Positions 15,127-22,485 of a stretch of 23,948 bases of DNA are shown piece by piece. The stretch comes from CAZKUB01 sp964592335. Lineage in GTDB: Archaea > Thermoplasmatota > E2 > DHVEG-1. The stretch is taken from positions 1 through 23,948 of the forward strand of contig CAZQEU010000019.1 in assembly GCA_964592335.1 (NCBI GenBank), read 5' to 3'. Under the pieces are notes generated by a model. That model saw only the letters and a list, made by a program, of their open reading frames with translations, did not search any database and had not been told where the DNA came from. Within the stretch, counting starts at the first letter, position 1; each line of letters opens with the position of its first letter. A program made the translations under genes and the position numbers.

Positions 15127-15567
15127 ATGGATATAATTTCGTTAATTGTAGGATTTACAATAGGGTTAATTGTTGTAGCTCTTGCAGTTGAGATGGGTCT
15201 TAAAAAAATGACAGGTACCGCTCCTGCTTCAAAGCATACTAAAAGCTGGAGCATAGATGAGATATCAAATCCTAAGATCATGGCTGAATATATTTCTAAT
15301 GTTGATTTACCTAAAAACTCAAAGGTTCTTGTAAATAAATACAAGGATAAAGCAATGTTTGCAGGTATGGATGTAAAAGAGCACAAGGGTTTAAAAGGAA
15401 ATTTTATAGTAGGTGATGATAGAGCTCTTATTCTTTCAGGGCCTGTTAAAAAAGATGAAGTAGCTTTTTGGACCGTAGAAGAAGAAATCGTTAAAAAGCT
15501 GAACCAAGAATTCAATGAGAGATGGTCTCAAGCAAACAAGATGGAATTTGAAGAAGATAAAAAATAA
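15127..15567 (+). CDS. Membrane-anchored protein of unknown function
   Basis: The protein has 146 residues from ATG 15127. One N-terminal TM helix (about 2-22, MDIISLIVGFTIGLIVVALA) is followed by a soluble, charged domain of about 120 residues containing SWSIDEISNPKIMAEYI and SGPVKKDEVAFWTVEEEIVK. The domain ends in an acidic tail, KMEFEEDKK. GGAGGT at 15111-15116 is better spaced for ATG 15127 than for the in-frame ATG 15109, whose codon overlaps that site. I recognise no family. It lies 40 bases upstream of the DUF401 permease on the same strand and may share its transcript. Confidence 0.75.
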   Translation: MDIISLIVGFTIGLIVVALAVEMGLKKMTGTAPASKHTKSWSIDEISNPKIMAEYISNVDLPKNSKVLVNKYKDKAMFAGMDVKEHKGLKGNFIVGDDRALILSGPVKKDEVAFWTVEEEIVKKLNQEFNERWSQANKMEFEEDKK

Positions 15568-15607
15568 TGGTTAATTAATTAAACACCTTCTTGTTTCTAT
15601 TGCTTCG

Positions 15608-16861
15608 ATGCTTCAATTACTTGGTGTTTTATTAGTTTTTATTCTTATTATTCTTCTGATTAAATTCAAGGTTAATTTTGGGATTTCTCTTATATTTGGC
15701 TCGATAGCATTAGCATTTTTTTCTATAAATACTGTTGATATAACACAGATTCCAGCTACACTAATCCAAAACAAGGAGTTTTTAGTTGATACAGCAGAGC
15801 TTGCAGTGCTTATGACACTTATATATATGCTTGCTAAAATGATGCAGCAGACAGGTGCTATTTCAAAGTTAATAAATAGTCTTAGAACAATTTTTGCAAA
15901 AGGTGGGACTCTTGGTGTTATCCCTGCTATATATGGTCTGATGCCAGTACCTGGTGGAGCACTTTTTTCTGCACCGGTTGTAGAAGAAGAAGGAAAAGAG
16001 TTTAACATTCATGTTGATAAAAAAAATTTTTTAAATATCTGGTTTAGACATATATGGTTTCCAGTATATCCAATATCAATTACTATTCTTACAATGGCAG
16101 AATATGCAGATATTAAAGTCACTGATTTAATAAAAGGTAATTTTTTGGCTTTTATCACAATGATATTATTGGGTTTTTTAATCCTTAGTTTTTTTGTTAA
16201 AAAAAATAATAAAAAAACTGATCTTAAAAAAGTTGATTTAAGCTGTGTCAAAAAAGAATGCAGAGGACTGATATATCTACTGCCTCCAACTATTCCAATT
16301 TCATTTGTGTTATTTCATTATCTTTTAAATATTCCCTTGGAAATCTGTTTTATATTTGGTGTAAGCTTTGGAATGATTCTACTGGTTTATCTTATGAAAA
16401 TACCCCGGTCAGATTATCTTGGTTTGATTAAAAAATCATTTACATATAAATTTGCGCTTGTAATAATTGGTATCATGGTTTTTAGAGAGATCTTTCAGTT
16501 TACTCAGGCGAATCAGCCGATTTTTGATTTACTTCAAAACGCTAATATGCCTGTTTTAGCAATTATCGTAATTCTACCTTTTATCTTGGGCATTGTCACA
16601 GGATATTTGCTTATTGGAATCACTCTTTCATATCCTCTTTTAGCTGATTTTGCAGGTATCTCTGGTCTTACAAATATAGGGTTTGCAAGTATTATTTTTA
16701 TGAGTGCTTTTGTAGGTTATCTTATATCACCTATTCACCTATGTAATGTTTTAAGTAGTAATTATTTAAAAACTGAGACTACGCGCATGTACCCAGTTTT
16801 TGTTCCAGCATCACTTGTTCTTTTGTTTGTTCATATACTAGTTGTTTTAACATTTTTTTAA
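15608..16861 (+). CDS. DUF401-family integral membrane permease
   Basis: The protein has 417 residues and is very hydrophobic, with about 10-11 TM helices and a hairpin-like PVPGGALFSAPVVEE segment near residues 115-130. That motif and the overall pattern match the archaeal DUF401 family (IT/GntP-like transporter superfamily). The family's substrates are not established; anion or organic-acid transport is a superfamily-level guess. WFRHIWFPVYPISITILTMA and SAFVGYLISPIHLCNVLSSN are the paired conserved segments of the two halves. The ATG at 15608 has no strong ribosome site. Confidence 0.85.
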   Translation: MLQLLGVLLVFILIILLIKFKVNFGISLIFGSIALAFFSINTVDITQIPATLIQNKEFLVDTAELAVLMTLIYMLAKMMQQTGAISKLINSLRTIFAKGGTLGVIPAIYGLMPVPGGALFSAPVVEEEGKEFNIHVDKKNFLNIWFRHIWFPVYPISITILTMAEYADIKVTDLIKGNFLAFITMILLGFLILSFFVKKNNKKTDLKKVDLSCVKKECRGLIYLLPPTIPISFVLFHYLLNIPLEICFIFGVSFGMILLVYLMKIPRSDYLGLIKKSFTYKFALVIIGIMVFREIFQFTQANQPIFDLLQNANMPVLAIIVILPFILGIVTGYLLIGITLSYPLLADFAGISGLTNIGFASIIFMSAFVGYLISPIHLCNVLSSNYLKTETTRMYPVFVPASLVLLFVHILVVLTFF

Positions 16862-16884
16862 AATAGTTCTTTTTACTGTAAAAC

Positions 16885-16892
16885 TTTTTATA
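16885..16892 (+). promoter_or_regulatory. TATA element of the kinase-dph2 unit
   Basis: GTAAAACTTTTTATAAG, with TTTTTATA at 16885-16892, lies about 32-39 bases before ATG 16924. This implies a very short leader. Confidence 0.45.
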
Positions 16893-16923
16893 AGAATCTT
16901 TGTTTTTCGCATTTTAGAGTATA

Positions 16924-18510
16924 ATGAATCAAAAAAACTTTGTAGAACAAATAAAAAACCCTGATACCTATGAAAAAAAAGTAGATTCAGTAAAACTTAT
17001 TCAGACACATATCTCTTTTGTAGCACTAACTGGTAAATATGCATATAAAATAAAAAAACCAGTTGATTTTGGTTTCCTTGATTTTTCAACACTTGAAAAA
17101 AGAAAATATTTCTGTGAAGAAGAACTCAGATTCAACAGGAGATTATGCCCTGAAATTTATTTAGATGTTATATCAATTAACAAAAAAAAGGATGGACTAA
17201 AAATAAATGGAGAAGGAGAAACCGTTGATTATGCAGTTAAAATGAAAGAGTTTTCTCAAAAAAGTATTATGTCTAATCTTTTGAAAAATGATTTAATCTC
17301 AGATAAAAAAATAGAAAATATTTGTGAGATACTTGTTGAATTTTATAAAAAAAATGTTTCTTCTAAAGAAATTGATAAATATGGCTCTGTAGAATTAGTT
17401 AAGAAAAATACCGATGAAAACTTTGAGCAGACAGAAGCAGTAATAAACAAGACTATTTCAAAAGAAAAATTTGATTTTATCAAAAAATCAACAAATGATT
17501 TTCTAAAAAATAAAAAACTTTTCGAAAAAAGAATAAAAAATGGTTTTATCTGTGATTGCCATGGGGATCTTCATACTGGAAATATAGTAATTTCAAAGGA
17601 TAAGGTATGTATATTTGATTGCATCGAGTTTAACAAACGTTTCAGATATAGCGATGCTGCAAGTGACATAGGTTTTCTTGCAATGGATCTAGATTTTTTA
17701 GGCTATCCCTACTTTTCAAGTAAACTAATTGAAAGCTATGTAGAAAAAAGCAAAGACAAAGGGATTTTTGATGTTTTAAATTTCTATAAATGCTATAGAG
17801 CATATGTTCGTGGGAAAGTAACTGGTTTTAAGTTAAATGATCCAAATATCGATAAAAAAGAAAAAAAAGATATTATTAAAACCGCAAGTAAATATTTTGA
17901 TTTATCCTATTTTTATGCAAAACTTTTTTCTAAAACAATAAACAAAAAACCTGTACTTTTTGTCACAACAGGGTTGACTGGTACAGGAAAAACAACTATT
18001 GCAAAAAAATTTATGGTTGATTATAACTCGTGTTTGATAAGCACAGATTCTGTTAGAAAAGAAATAGCAGGTATTGATAAATATGAACGTCATCATGATG
18101 CATATAATACTGGTATGTACAGTCCTGAAAAAATGATGCAAACCTATGATAAAGTACTCAAAAAAGCAGATAAAATTCTTAAAAAAGGAGAAAACGTAGT
18201 ATTGGATGCGACTTTTAAAACAAAAAAACTTAGAGAAAAAGCAAAAAAAATCGCGTTTGAAAATAATGCTATTTTTTTAATTCTTTACTGCAATACCTCT
18301 GAAGAAAAGGTTAGGAACTATTTGGAAGAACGTGTTAAAAAGAAATCTATTTCAGATGGTCGCTGGGAGATTTATGTAAAACAAAAAGACTCCTATGAAA
18401 TTCCAGGCTCTGATGAAAAATATTTAGAAATAGATGTTTCAAATAAATCATTTGATTATCAAATTAATACTTTTTCAAAGGTTTTTGAAAAAATCATGGA
18501 GGATAGGTGA
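16924..18510 (+). CDS. Fusion of aminoglycoside-phosphotransferase-like and P-loop kinase domains
   Basis: The protein has 528 residues. The N-terminal domain (about 1-330) is of the COG2187 type: KLIQTHISFVALTGKYAYKI, a phosphotransferase catalytic loop CDCHGDLHTGNI at 210-221, and IFDCIEFNKRFRYSDAASDI carrying the metal-binding Asp. The C-terminal domain (about 340-528) is an AAA/zeta-toxin-like kinase of the COG0645 type: Walker A GLTGTGKT at 350-357, STDSVRKEIAG, VVLDATFK, and a lid-like VRNYLEERVKKKSISDGRWE. The two-domain protein is widespread but its natural substrate is unknown; it need not confer drug resistance. Its TGA overlaps the region where dph2 begins, so the two are translationally coupled. 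Confidence 0.88.
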   Translation: MNQKNFVEQIKNPDTYEKKVDSVKLIQTHISFVALTGKYAYKIKKPVDFGFLDFSTLEKRKYFCEEELRFNRRLCPEIYLDVISINKKKDGLKINGEGETVDYAVKMKEFSQKSIMSNLLKNDLISDKKIENICEILVEFYKKNVSSKEIDKYGSVELVKKNTDENFEQTEAVINKTISKEKFDFIKKSTNDFLKNKKLFEKRIKNGFICDCHGDLHTGNIVISKDKVCIFDCIEFNKRFRYSDAASDIGFLAMDLDFLGYPYFSSKLIESYVEKSKDKGIFDVLNFYKCYRAYVRGKVTGFKLNDPNIDKKEKKDIIKTASKYFDLSYFYAKLFSKTINKKPVLFVTTGLTGTGKTTIAKKFMVDYNSCLISTDSVRKEIAGIDKYERHHDAYNTGMYSPEKMMQTYDKVLKKADKILKKGENVVLDATFKTKKLREKAKKIAFENNAIFLILYCNTSEEKVRNYLEERVKKKSISDGRWEIYVKQKDSYEIPGSDEKYLEIDVSNKSFDYQINTFSKVFEKIMEDR

Positions 18511-18515
18511 TTTTT

Positions 18516-19535
18516 TTGAAAGTATCATGCTATAATATAAATCTAGAACAAGTAGTAAAAGAAATCAAAGAGAAAAAATACAAAAAAGTATTATTGCAGT
18601 TACCTGAAGGCTTAAAGGTTTATGCAACTGATCTTTTAGATTTTTTAAAAAATAATACAGATGCAGATTTTCTTGTTTTTGCAGATCCTTGCTTTGGTGC
18701 TTGTGATCTTATCTGCTCTGACGTAGAAGATATTGGTGTTGATTTTATAGTTCAAATTGGTCATTTACCTATTCCTAGTTTAGAAGATGTTTCTCCTCCT
18801 ACAATGTTTGTTAATGCATTTGTTGATTTTAATGTTGAAAAACTTGTTAAAAAAATGATTCCAAAGCTTAATTTTAAAAAAATCGGTCTTGTTGGAACGG
18901 CTCAGCATGTTCATCTTTTAGATGAGGTTAAAAAAGCTTTAAATAAAGAGGATTTTGAGGTTTTTATTTCTAAGGGTGACAATAGAATAGATGCAGAGGG
19001 ACAAATTCTTGGTTGTAATTTTTCTGCTGCAAATATGATTAAAGACAAGGTAGATATGTTTTTATTTATCGGTAGCGGAACTTTTCATCCTATGGGCCTT
19101 ATTCTTAGTACTAAAAAACCAGTTGTTGCAGTAGATACCTATACACTTGAAGTTAAAAAAGAAGAAATTGATGATTTAAAGGATATGGTCCTCAAACAGC
19201 GATATGGTGCTATTGCAAGTTGTAGAGATGCAAAGATTTTTGGTATAATCGTGGGTCTGAAAAAGGGTCAGAGAAGAGCGGGTCTTGCAGAAGATCTTAA
19301 AAGAATTATAGAATCTAAAGGTAGAAAAGCATTTGTTTTTGCGATGAATTATTTTTCTCCTTCTTATCTTGAGGGTTTGCGTGGTGTTGATTGTTTTGTA
19401 TCAACTTCTTGCCCTCGTATAGCAATTGATGATTACATACAATATAAAAAACCTATAATAACACCTGTTGAACTGAAAATATTGCTTGGTTTAAAAGAAT
19501 GGGATGATTTTAAGTTCGATGAAATATTAGAATAA
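18516..19535 (+). CDS. dph2: Diphthamide synthase subunit Dph2
   Basis: The protein has 339 residues from TTG 18516. Archaeal Dph2 transfers the 3-amino-3-carboxypropyl group of SAM to a histidine of elongation factor 2 through a 4Fe-4S radical mechanism. The cluster Cys are C59 (ADPCFGACD), C167 (LGCNFSAA) and C299 (STSCPRIAIDDY), one in each of the three repeated domains; C59 matches the position in the characterised Pyrococcus enzyme. LLQLPEGLK and GSGTFHPMGL are also typical. GGTGAT lies 4 bases before the TTG. GTG 18507 is also in frame and overlaps the upstream stop, but its bases form part of the ribosome site. Confidence 0.95.
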   Translation: MKVSCYNINLEQVVKEIKEKKYKKVLLQLPEGLKVYATDLLDFLKNNTDADFLVFADPCFGACDLICSDVEDIGVDFIVQIGHLPIPSLEDVSPPTMFVNAFVDFNVEKLVKKMIPKLNFKKIGLVGTAQHVHLLDEVKKALNKEDFEVFISKGDNRIDAEGQILGCNFSAANMIKDKVDMFLFIGSGTFHPMGLILSTKKPVVAVDTYTLEVKKEEIDDLKDMVLKQRYGAIASCRDAKIFGIIVGLKKGQRRAGLAEDLKRIIESKGRKAFVFAMNYFSPSYLEGLRGVDCFVSTSCPRIAIDDYIQYKKPIITPVELKILLGLKEWDDFKFDEILE

Positions 19536-19536
19536 T

Positions 19537-20130
19537 TTATTTTAAAACATTGTAGAATTCTTCATATGGTATCTTTGTTGAATAAACAGGTAATTTATCA
19601 TATATTTCTTTGAAAAAACCAAGTTTATGTGATTTTTCATGTGATTCTTTATCTTTCCAATAAGTAATTATTATATATTTAATTGGTTTGAAATCAATGT
19701 TTTTCAAATCGCTTTTTATGAAACTTCCTATTCCTGATGCACCAGAGATTTTCAATAGTTTAGAACCGAGAAAACCTTTGACTTCATTTGTTTTTTGACA
19801 TAGTTGTTTTATGTTTTTTTGAAATTCTAATTCTTTTTCAGCTTTTATCTCCAGATAGTTAACAGCAGCAACAATACCTCTTTTAATCCATTTATAATCT
19901 TTTTCTAAATCTCCTTTTAAAATATCTGCATCTATATTTTCTTTTTCAAGTCTTTTTTTGGCAATTGCTGATCTGATACCTGTGTTACAATATACTTTTA
20001 CTTTTTTATCTTTTAAAAAATCAATGTAGAATTCAAGATCATGGAGATTAACATTTATTGCTTTGTTGATGTGCTCCCTTGTGTATTCCTCACGCGTTCT
20101 AACATCAATTATTAACTCTTCTTTTGAAAT
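19537..20130 (-). CDS. Rhodanese domain fused to an ABM-like domain, ATT start
   Basis: The reading frame gives 197 residues starting ISKEELIIDVRTREEYTREH (initiator Ile codon read as Met). Residues 1-80 are a single rhodanese domain: IDVRTREEY and an active-site loop with Cys, VYCNTGIRSAIA. Residues about 85-115 are a linker helix. Residues about 120-197 (GFLGSKLLKISGASGIGSFI, YIIITYWKDKESHE, SHKLGFFKEIYDKLP) resemble the antibiotic-biosynthesis-monooxygenase/IsdG-like ferredoxin fold. No ATG, GTG or TTG is in frame before TTG 19755, which would remove the whole rhodanese domain. ATT 20130 sits 5 bases after a full GAGGTGAT ribosome site, and a TGA is just upstream. It is the last gene of the minus-strand operon. 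A sulfur-transfer role is likely; the substrate is unknown. Confidence 0.82.
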   Translation of the reverse strand: MSKEELIIDVRTREEYTREHINKAINVNLHDLEFYIDFLKDKKVKVYCNTGIRSAIAKKRLEKENIDADILKGDLEKDYKWIKRGIVAAVNYLEIKAEKELEFQKNIKQLCQKTNEVKGFLGSKLLKISGASGIGSFIKSDLKNIDFKPIKYIIITYWKDKESHEKSHKLGFFKEIYDKLPVYSTKIPYEEFYNVLK

Positions 20131-20135
20131 TTTAA

Positions 20136-20143
20136 ATCACCTC
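20136..20143 (-). promoter_or_regulatory. Shine-Dalgarno supporting the ATT start of the rhodanese gene
   Basis: GAGGTGAT is an 8-base match to the archaeal 16S anti-Shine-Dalgarno. It lies 5 bases before ATT 20130-20128 in the 28-base gap after the racemase-like gene. Confidence 0.6.
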
Positions 20144-20158
20144 TAACTTGATTATGTT

Positions 20159-21226
20159 CTAAACATATTTTTTTCTTACATATCTGCTGGTATAAAGATT
20201 TACTAATGCACCATATTTAAGCTTGAATTTTACAGTATCACCTATCTTATAGTTATCATTTTTAATGTGAAGTATGATATGATCACTGCTACTTCCAAGT
20301 ATCTTTATGTCTTTGTCAAATGGTATTAAATCATCTGGTATCGTATCTTGTTTTCCAACTGCAAGTATTGCTCTGTTTATTTTTCCAATGTCTTTGTAAT
20401 TGGGTGTTTCACCAAATGCGTTTTGGGTGATTTTACCATATGGTTTTGATTCTTTATGTTTATATTCAATTATTTCTGATTCAAGGATAAAAGTATCTTG
20501 AAAGGTACCAGGTATCGGTGTTCTATTCACAGTCTCAAGACCGAGTAATATCGCCTCTCCAATTCTAAGATTATTTATTTTTGTTTTCTCAGTTTCATCT
20601 AAGAGGAGTGGAATGTTAGCTGAGTTGCCACCGCTTATCATCTCAAATTTTATGTTGTGTTTATTCTCTGTTTTTTCAACTATTTCTACAAATTTTCTTA
20701 TTTTTTCTTTTGTTGGTACAACTCCTCCAAAACACGCTAGATTCATGCCTATACCATACAGATGTACTCCATCTAATTTTTTTGTTTTAATTATTACATT
20801 ATCTAAATCTGAAATAGGTATACCTTCTCTTAGATCACCCATTTCAACCATTAAAATTATCTTGTGTTTTTTTCCAATTTCACTTGCTTCTTCAGATAAT
20901 TTTTTTATAACATCTATCTCTGTGTTAAGCGAGATATCTGCATATTTTACGACATCTCCTATCTCTGTAAGCATTGGTGTTCTAAGAAGCATAAAAACTG
21001 TGTTTATTCCTTGTTTTTTCATCTGTTTTATGTTTTCTATTCTAGAATCAGCGATACCTTTTACTCCTGCTTTTATCATTTCTTCAGCTACTTTTGTATC
21101 CCCACAAGTAGCTTTTGTAACTCCGAAAATACTCATATCTGCTTTTTCTGAGATTTTTATCAATGTTTCAGCGTTATTTTTTATTTTTTCTGTGTTTATT
21201 AAAAGACAGGGATGATCAGAGATTAT
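20159..21226 (-). CDS. Ornithine/alanine racemase-like fold-III PLP protein, ATA start
   Basis: The protein has 355 residues, the family length, when read from ATA 21226. The N-terminus ISDHPCLLINTEKIKNNAET leads to the PLP Lys K38 in FGVTKATCGD. COG3457/Orr-type signatures follow: ADSRIENIKQMKK, MLLRTPMLTEIGDVVKYADI, LMVEMGDLREGI, YGIGMNLACFGG, MISGGNSANIPLL, NLRIGEAILLG and LGSSSDHIIL. Characterised relatives racemise ornithine; alanine racemisation is also possible. The first usual start (TTG 21163) would remove the first strand and the INTEKIKNNA helix. GGAGGT lies 6 bases before ATA, and that ATA overlaps the TAA stop of the upstream deacylase (AATAAT), mirroring the usual ATGA overlap. 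Confidence 0.88.
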   Translation of the reverse strand: MISDHPCLLINTEKIKNNAETLIKISEKADMSIFGVTKATCGDTKVAEEMIKAGVKGIADSRIENIKQMKKQGINTVFMLLRTPMLTEIGDVVKYADISLNTEIDVIKKLSEEASEIGKKHKIILMVEMGDLREGIPISDLDNVIIKTKKLDGVHLYGIGMNLACFGGVVPTKEKIRKFVEIVEKTENKHNIKFEMISGGNSANIPLLLDETEKTKINNLRIGEAILLGLETVNRTPIPGTFQDTFILESEIIEYKHKESKPYGKITQNAFGETPNYKDIGKINRAILAVGKQDTIPDDLIPFDKDIKILGSSSDHIILHIKNDNYKIGDTVKFKLKYGALVNLYTSRYVRKKYV

Positions 21227-22485
21227 TTGTATACCTCCAATAGATAGTTAAGAAGATAGTTGCTTGTATTAATTACTTCGTCTTTGTTCACATATTCATT
21301 AGGTGCATGTATGTTTCCACCACCTGGTCCAAATATTAGTGTTGGGACTTTTGTTCTTGTTCCAAAAAGATTGAAATCCCCGACGCTTCGTGTTGAAAAT
21401 TTACATGGTCTAACATCTGTTTCTTTATCATCTATTTTTTTTTCGGCAGAGGCTAGTTTGTCTATAAAAAGATTGATGTATTTACTTTTTTCAAATAGAT
21501 ATGGTTTGTATTCAAGCTCAGGTCCAGGGGCTTGTCTAATGTGTATCTCTACTTTTGATTTAAGCCTTAATGCCTTTACAATTTTTTTCAGCTCTCTTTT
21601 AACACTTTTCGCAGTCTCACCTAGCATTACTTGTCTGTTGATAAATATCCTGCAGTAACTTGGAACTGTAAATGATTGATCCCCTCCATCGATATCTAAA
21701 ACAACATAATGTCCTCTTCCTCTTTTAATATGTGTAAATATATCAAAACGAGCTAGTTCAGATACTAGTGTTGCAGCATCATGTAACGCGTTTTTTCCTG
21801 TTGATGGATGTGAGGCATGTGCTGCTTTTCCAAAGAATTCTAAAATAAATAATGTTCTGCCTTCTGCACCAATAACTGGTACTGGAAACTTTGATTTATG
21901 GATTTTTCCATGTGTAAAACAGTAATCATTTTGTGTAATTAGAGGTGTTGGCTCTGGCACGATTATTAGATTGTAATCTTTAAAATCAAATTCTTTTAAA
22001 AGGGTATCAGTTCCAAGTGAAAAAGGTGCTTCTTCACCAAATACAAGGCTTAAAAATATTTCTCCGTTTATCTCTTTTTTTCTTTTATTCAAAGAAATAA
22101 GTGTTTGTATAGCCGCAGCAACTCCACCTTTCATATCTGCTGCTCCTCGACCAAATATTTTCCCATCTTCTTCTTCTGCTGAATATGGTGGATGTTTCCA
22201 GCTATGTCTTTTATCAACTGCTACTGTATCAAGATGGCCGTTAAGCATTATTTTAGGACCATTTCCATTACCTATTTTAAGATAAAGATTTGAAAAATCC
22301 TGGTATTTCATATACGGATTTTTTGTTTGCTGAAATTTTATGTCAAAATTTCTTTCTTTAAAATACTTGTAAACAAACTCATATATTTCATTTCCATCTT
22401 TTGCAGAGCTAGGTATTTTTATTAACTCTTTTGTAAGATTTATGAGATCTTTTTCCTCATTTTTGTTAAGGAAGCTCCTTTTCAT
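21223..22485 (-). CDS. M20-family metallo-hydrolase (ArgE/DapE/acylase type)
   Basis: The protein has 420 residues. Members hydrolyse amide bonds of N-acylated amino acids or dipeptides with two metal ions. Metal and catalytic residues are seen in order: H84/D86 (NGHLDTVAV), D118 (RGAADMKGG), E151/E152 (FGEEAPF), E178 (VPEPTP) and the distal His in GGGNIHAPNEYV. The inserted dimerisation domain (about 200-310, KAAHASHPSTGKNAL...) is present. The substrate cannot be read, but N-acetyl or N-acyl amino acids fit the GNAT and racemase neighbours. ATG 22485 has GGAGAGG upstream and overlaps the end of the PLP-GNAT gene by 20 bases; its stop overlaps the racemase start. Confidence 0.92.
   Translation of the reverse strand: MKRSFLNKNEEKDLINLTKELIKIPSSAKDGNEIYEFVYKYFKERNFDIKFQQTKNPYMKYQDFSNLYLKIGNGNGPKIMLNGHLDTVAVDKRHSWKHPPYSAEEEDGKIFGRGAADMKGGVAAAIQTLISLNKRKKEINGEIFLSLVFGEEAPFSLGTDTLLKEFDFKDYNLIIVPEPTPLITQNDYCFTHGKIHKSKFPVPVIGAEGRTLFILEFFGKAAHASHPSTGKNALHDAATLVSELARFDIFTHIKRGRGHYVVLDIDGGDQSFTVPSYCRIFINRQVMLGETAKSVKRELKKIVKALRLKSKVEIHIRQAPGPELEYKPYLFEKSKYINLFIDKLASAEKKIDDKETDVRPCKFSTRSVGDFNLFGTRTKVPTLIFGPGGGNIHAPNEYVNKDEVINTSNYLLNYLLEVYK
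21233..21238 (-). promoter_or_regulatory. Shine-Dalgarno supporting the ATA start of the racemase-like gene
   Basis: GGAGGT inside the last codons of the M20 gene lies 6 bases before ATA 21226-21224. No in-frame ATG, GTG or TTG is near it. Confidence 0.6.

Noticed and set aside
15096..15515. 139-codon minus-strand open frame opposite the 15127 gene
   Set aside because: The plus-strand frame has a ribosome site, a membrane helix and a normal charged domain. The minus frame is Ser/Phe-rich shadow sequence that crosses the divergent promoter region.
16924..18510. Aminoglycoside resistance gene
   Set aside because: The phosphotransferase-like fold is shared by many small-molecule kinases. The COG2187/COG0645 fusion is a housekeeping-type protein of unknown substrate.
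19537..19755. A separate 72-residue gene starting at TTG 19755
   Set aside because: The frame continues upstream without a stop into a full rhodanese domain, so this is only the C-terminal domain of a 197-residue protein.
20128..20160. Frameshift explaining the missing ATG of the rhodanese gene
   Set aside because: GTG 20140 is out of frame and its own frame stops at once. A complete Shine-Dalgarno positioned for ATT needs no frameshift, although a read-level check is still useful.
20613..21215. 200-codon open frame on the plus strand opposite the racemase-like gene
   Set aside because: It is antisense to a protein with clear family motifs, has low-complexity Ser/Phe/Ile composition, and has no ribosome site.
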